Below are positions 51,310 through 52,968 of a DNA stretch of 52,968 nt, in pieces. This stretch comes from Actinomycetes bacterium (GTDB lineage: Bacteria > Actinomycetota > Acidimicrobiia > Acidimicrobiales > Palsa-688): contig JAKBAM010000017.1 in NCBI GenBank assembly GCA_021809105.1, positions 1-52,968 on the forward strand. Direction: 5' to 3'. The position numbers were made by a program, and so were the translations under genes. The notes under the pieces were generated by a model. The model was not told the origin of the DNA. It did no database searches and was given only the letters and a program-made list of their open reading frames with translations. The number at the start of each line of letters is the position of its first letter. Position 1 is the stretch's first letter.

Positions 51310-52479
51310 ATGGCTTCGTCGCTGGCTCAGCTGTTCGTCGTGGATGCCGACTCGCATTGGTCCGAGCCGGGGGACCTATTCACCCGGTTGGCGCCGCCGC
51401 ACCTGAAGGACCGCGTTCCGCACCACGAGGTCATAGACGGGACGCGGATGTGGGTGATGGACGGGGAGCCGATCGGCCGGGCCACCGCCGGCGCGGTGAT
51501 CGGCGCCGATGGCAACAAAGCCAAGGCGGCGGAGTCGCTGCAGATATGGAACGTCGAGGAAGCGCATGCCGGTGCATCCGATCCCAAGGCGCGCATCGGG
51601 GTCCTGGACGAGTTCGACATCGACGCGCAGGTCATCTTCCCGAGCACGATCGGCCTCGGCGGCCAGGGCCTCAGCCGGGGCAACGATCACACGGTGCGGG
51701 AGGCTTCCATCGCCATCTACAACGACGGAATGGCCGAGATCCAGGAGCAGTCGGGCCGCCGCCTGCTCCCGATGCCCATTATGCCGGCGTGGGACATCGC
51801 GCTCTGCGTCATCGAGGCCAAGCGGGTGGCGGCCATGGGGGCTCGGGGCGTGAACATGACCTCCGATCCCCAGGATCTCGGCGCGCCCGACCTCGCCAAC
51901 CCGGCGTGGGACCCGTTCTGGGCGGTCTGCGCCGAGCTGCAGCTCCCGGTGCACTTCCACATAGGCGCCAGCATCACCGGGATGACGTTCTACGGCCAGT
52001 ACTTCTGGCCGTCCCAGGCCGAGGGCACCAAGCTGGCCATCGGCGGATCGATGCTGTTCATCGGCAACGCCCGGGTCGTCACCAACTTGATCCTGGCCGG
52101 CATCTTCGACCGGCACCCCGACCTCGAGTGCGTGTCGGTCGAGAGTGGCATCGGCTGGATCCCGTTCATCCTCGAGACCCTCGACTACGAGATGTTCGAG
52201 AATGCCCCCGACGAGCTGGCGAAGCTGAAGAAGGCACCCTCAGAGTACTTCCGGAGCAACCTCTTCGCCACGTTCTGGTTCGAGAACAACCGCAACCGGC
52301 TGCCGGATCTGATCGAAGCCGTCGGGGAGGACCGCATCTTGTTCGAGACCGACTACCCCCACCCCACCTGCCTCTACCCGAACCCGCTCGAGTCCGTCGA
52401 GGCCAAGATGGCCGCGCTCAGTACTCAGGCGCGCGCGAAGATCATGGGCGAGAACGCCAAGCGGCTGTACCGCCTCTAG
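51310..52479 (+). CDS. Amidohydrolase_2-family metal-dependent hydrolase/decarboxylase
   Basis: This 389-aa (beta/alpha)8 protein belongs to the family that includes ACMSD, gamma-resorcylate decarboxylase and 5-carboxyvanillate decarboxylase. The N-terminal VVDADSHWSEP carries the DxDxH-type metal ligands with the second His replaced by Glu-Pro context, as is common here. VHFHIG supplies a barrel His, VSVESGIGW a conserved segment and RILFETDYPHPTCLYPNP the Asp and His of the last strands. ATG 51310 follows AGGTAGG. It sits directly behind the alpha/beta-hydrolase. Its TAG stop lies in a CTAG tetramer. Confidence 0.9.
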   Translation: MASSLAQLFVVDADSHWSEPGDLFTRLAPPHLKDRVPHHEVIDGTRMWVMDGEPIGRATAGAVIGADGNKAKAAESLQIWNVEEAHAGASDPKARIGVLDEFDIDAQVIFPSTIGLGGQGLSRGNDHTVREASIAIYNDGMAEIQEQSGRRLLPMPIMPAWDIALCVIEAKRVAAMGARGVNMTSDPQDLGAPDLANPAWDPFWAVCAELQLPVHFHIGASITGMTFYGQYFWPSQAEGTKLAIGGSMLFIGNARVVTNLILAGIFDRHPDLECVSVESGIGWIPFILETLDYEMFENAPDELAKLKKAPSEYFRSNLFATFWFENNRNRLPDLIEAVGEDRILFETDYPHPTCLYPNPLESVEAKMAALSTQARAKIMGENAKRLYRL

Positions 52480-52968
52480 CGAAGAGCCAGGCCGCCGGCC
52501 GCGGCCATAACGGCCAACCCGAGCACCGCCCACGTCACCTGGTCCCCCGATGTGCCCACGGTGCAGCATCCGGAGCCAGCCGGTGGAGACACTGAGGGCG
52601 TCTGCCACTCGCCGCTGCGAGACGATCAGCGCAGCGACCAGCACCGCGCCAGCGGCCTCGGCCACGTCGATCATCACGGTTGACGCCGAGATGGCAGGCA
52701 CTCCCGGCATCCGGCCCAGGCCAGCGGGAAGCCCGTAGACCGCGGTGTGGTAGCCCTGCCGGTCAGAGAACGACGCAGCTGCGCTGGCTGCGTGATCAGC
52801 AAACGAAACCGCCGGCGCCGGCTCCGCCGGCGGCCTCGATCAGAGCTCCGGTGGGGGATGCGACCTTGTGGCTGCCGGCTGCGCCGGTAGGTTTGTCGAC
52901 TTGAGTCGTGCTAGTGAGGGCCAAGTCTCGTCTCGCTACCCGGTGGGAGACGCGCGCCGCAGGGCGCT
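52476..52968 (-). pseudogene. Possible frameshifted minus-strand gene entering from the right edge
   Basis: Coding-like peptide runs on in three different minus-strand frames. From the right edge to 52796 a frame encodes a tail with KPTGAAGSHKVASPTGALIE and ends at a TGA. From about 52800 to 52620 another frame reads GYHTAVYGLPAGLGRMPGVP then a hydrophobic helix AAGAVLVAALIVSQR. From about 52620 to 52476 a third frame reads CCTVGTSGDQVTWAVLGLAV and LALR, then stops in the CTAG shared with the plus-strand gene. This could be a decayed gene, or one real gene damaged by sequence errors, or chance. No family is recognised. Nothing else is seen in this 490-base stretch. Confidence 0.3.

Overview
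The window is about 53 kb of high-GC, gene-dense DNA. GTG and TTG starts are common and many genes overlap by the 4-base GTGA or ATGA junction. This points to an actinobacterium. A secreted repeat seen in two proteins (GYWLVAADGGIFEFGDA-type units), F420-type LLM remnants and a ureABCFGD gene order fit Acidimicrobiia best; the lineage is an inference.

Layout. 1-4.7 kb: end of a complex I operon (nuoL partial, nuoM, nuoN). 4.7-6.8 kb: a PAS/SpoIIE-type phosphatase. 6.8-11 kb: a two-arm cluster with an FAD hydroxylase and UbiA-type prenyltransferase on the minus strand, and a UbiG-type methyltransferase and type III polyketide synthase on the plus strand. It resembles a phenolic-lipid/quinone (srs-like) pathway with a prenyltransferase added. 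11.1-15 kb: a compact operon with a MauD-like thioredoxin, a possible 24-aa peptide, a 5-TM protein, a conserved-looking unknown, a MauE-like protein, and a Tat-exported protein. The last joins a methylamine dehydrogenase light-chain-like Cys-rich domain to six 42-residue repeats. I regard this as the most likely undescribed system here. 15-18 kb: a membrane/secreted fusion protein and a NarL-type two-component pair.

18.2-31.8 kb is a nitrogen-scavenging island. It holds urease (ureABCFGD), divergent uricase, an ABC importer with a fused double permease, an amidase, a cyanuric acid amidohydrolase/barbiturase family enzyme, an FCD-type GntR regulator and a class V aminotransferase. Three TGT-N2-ACA palindromes lie between uricase and the importer operon. 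Purine and pyrimidine or triazine ring nitrogen could converge on urea and ammonia here, with urease as the common last step.

31.8-48.2 kb is mixed: aldo/keto reductase, an intergenic 14-bp tandem repeat beside a perfect 20-bp hairpin, a GH43-like protein, a 1059-aa metallophosphatase-like/LPG-synthase fusion, acetyl-CoA synthetase, envelope genes (D,D-carboxypeptidase, phosphodiester glycosidase, PAP2, NlpC/P60 with the same repeats), yajQ, a MatB-like acyl-CoA synthetase, a decayed LLM oxidoreductase and tRNA-Tyr. 48.4-52.5 kb: a small catabolic group (amidohydrolase without its HxH motif, cupin, alpha/beta hydrolase, amidohydrolase_2). The right edge carries what may be a broken minus-strand gene.

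Starts were chosen by eye from ribosome-binding sites, overlaps and family N-termini. No database search was run, so family names rest on motif recognition.
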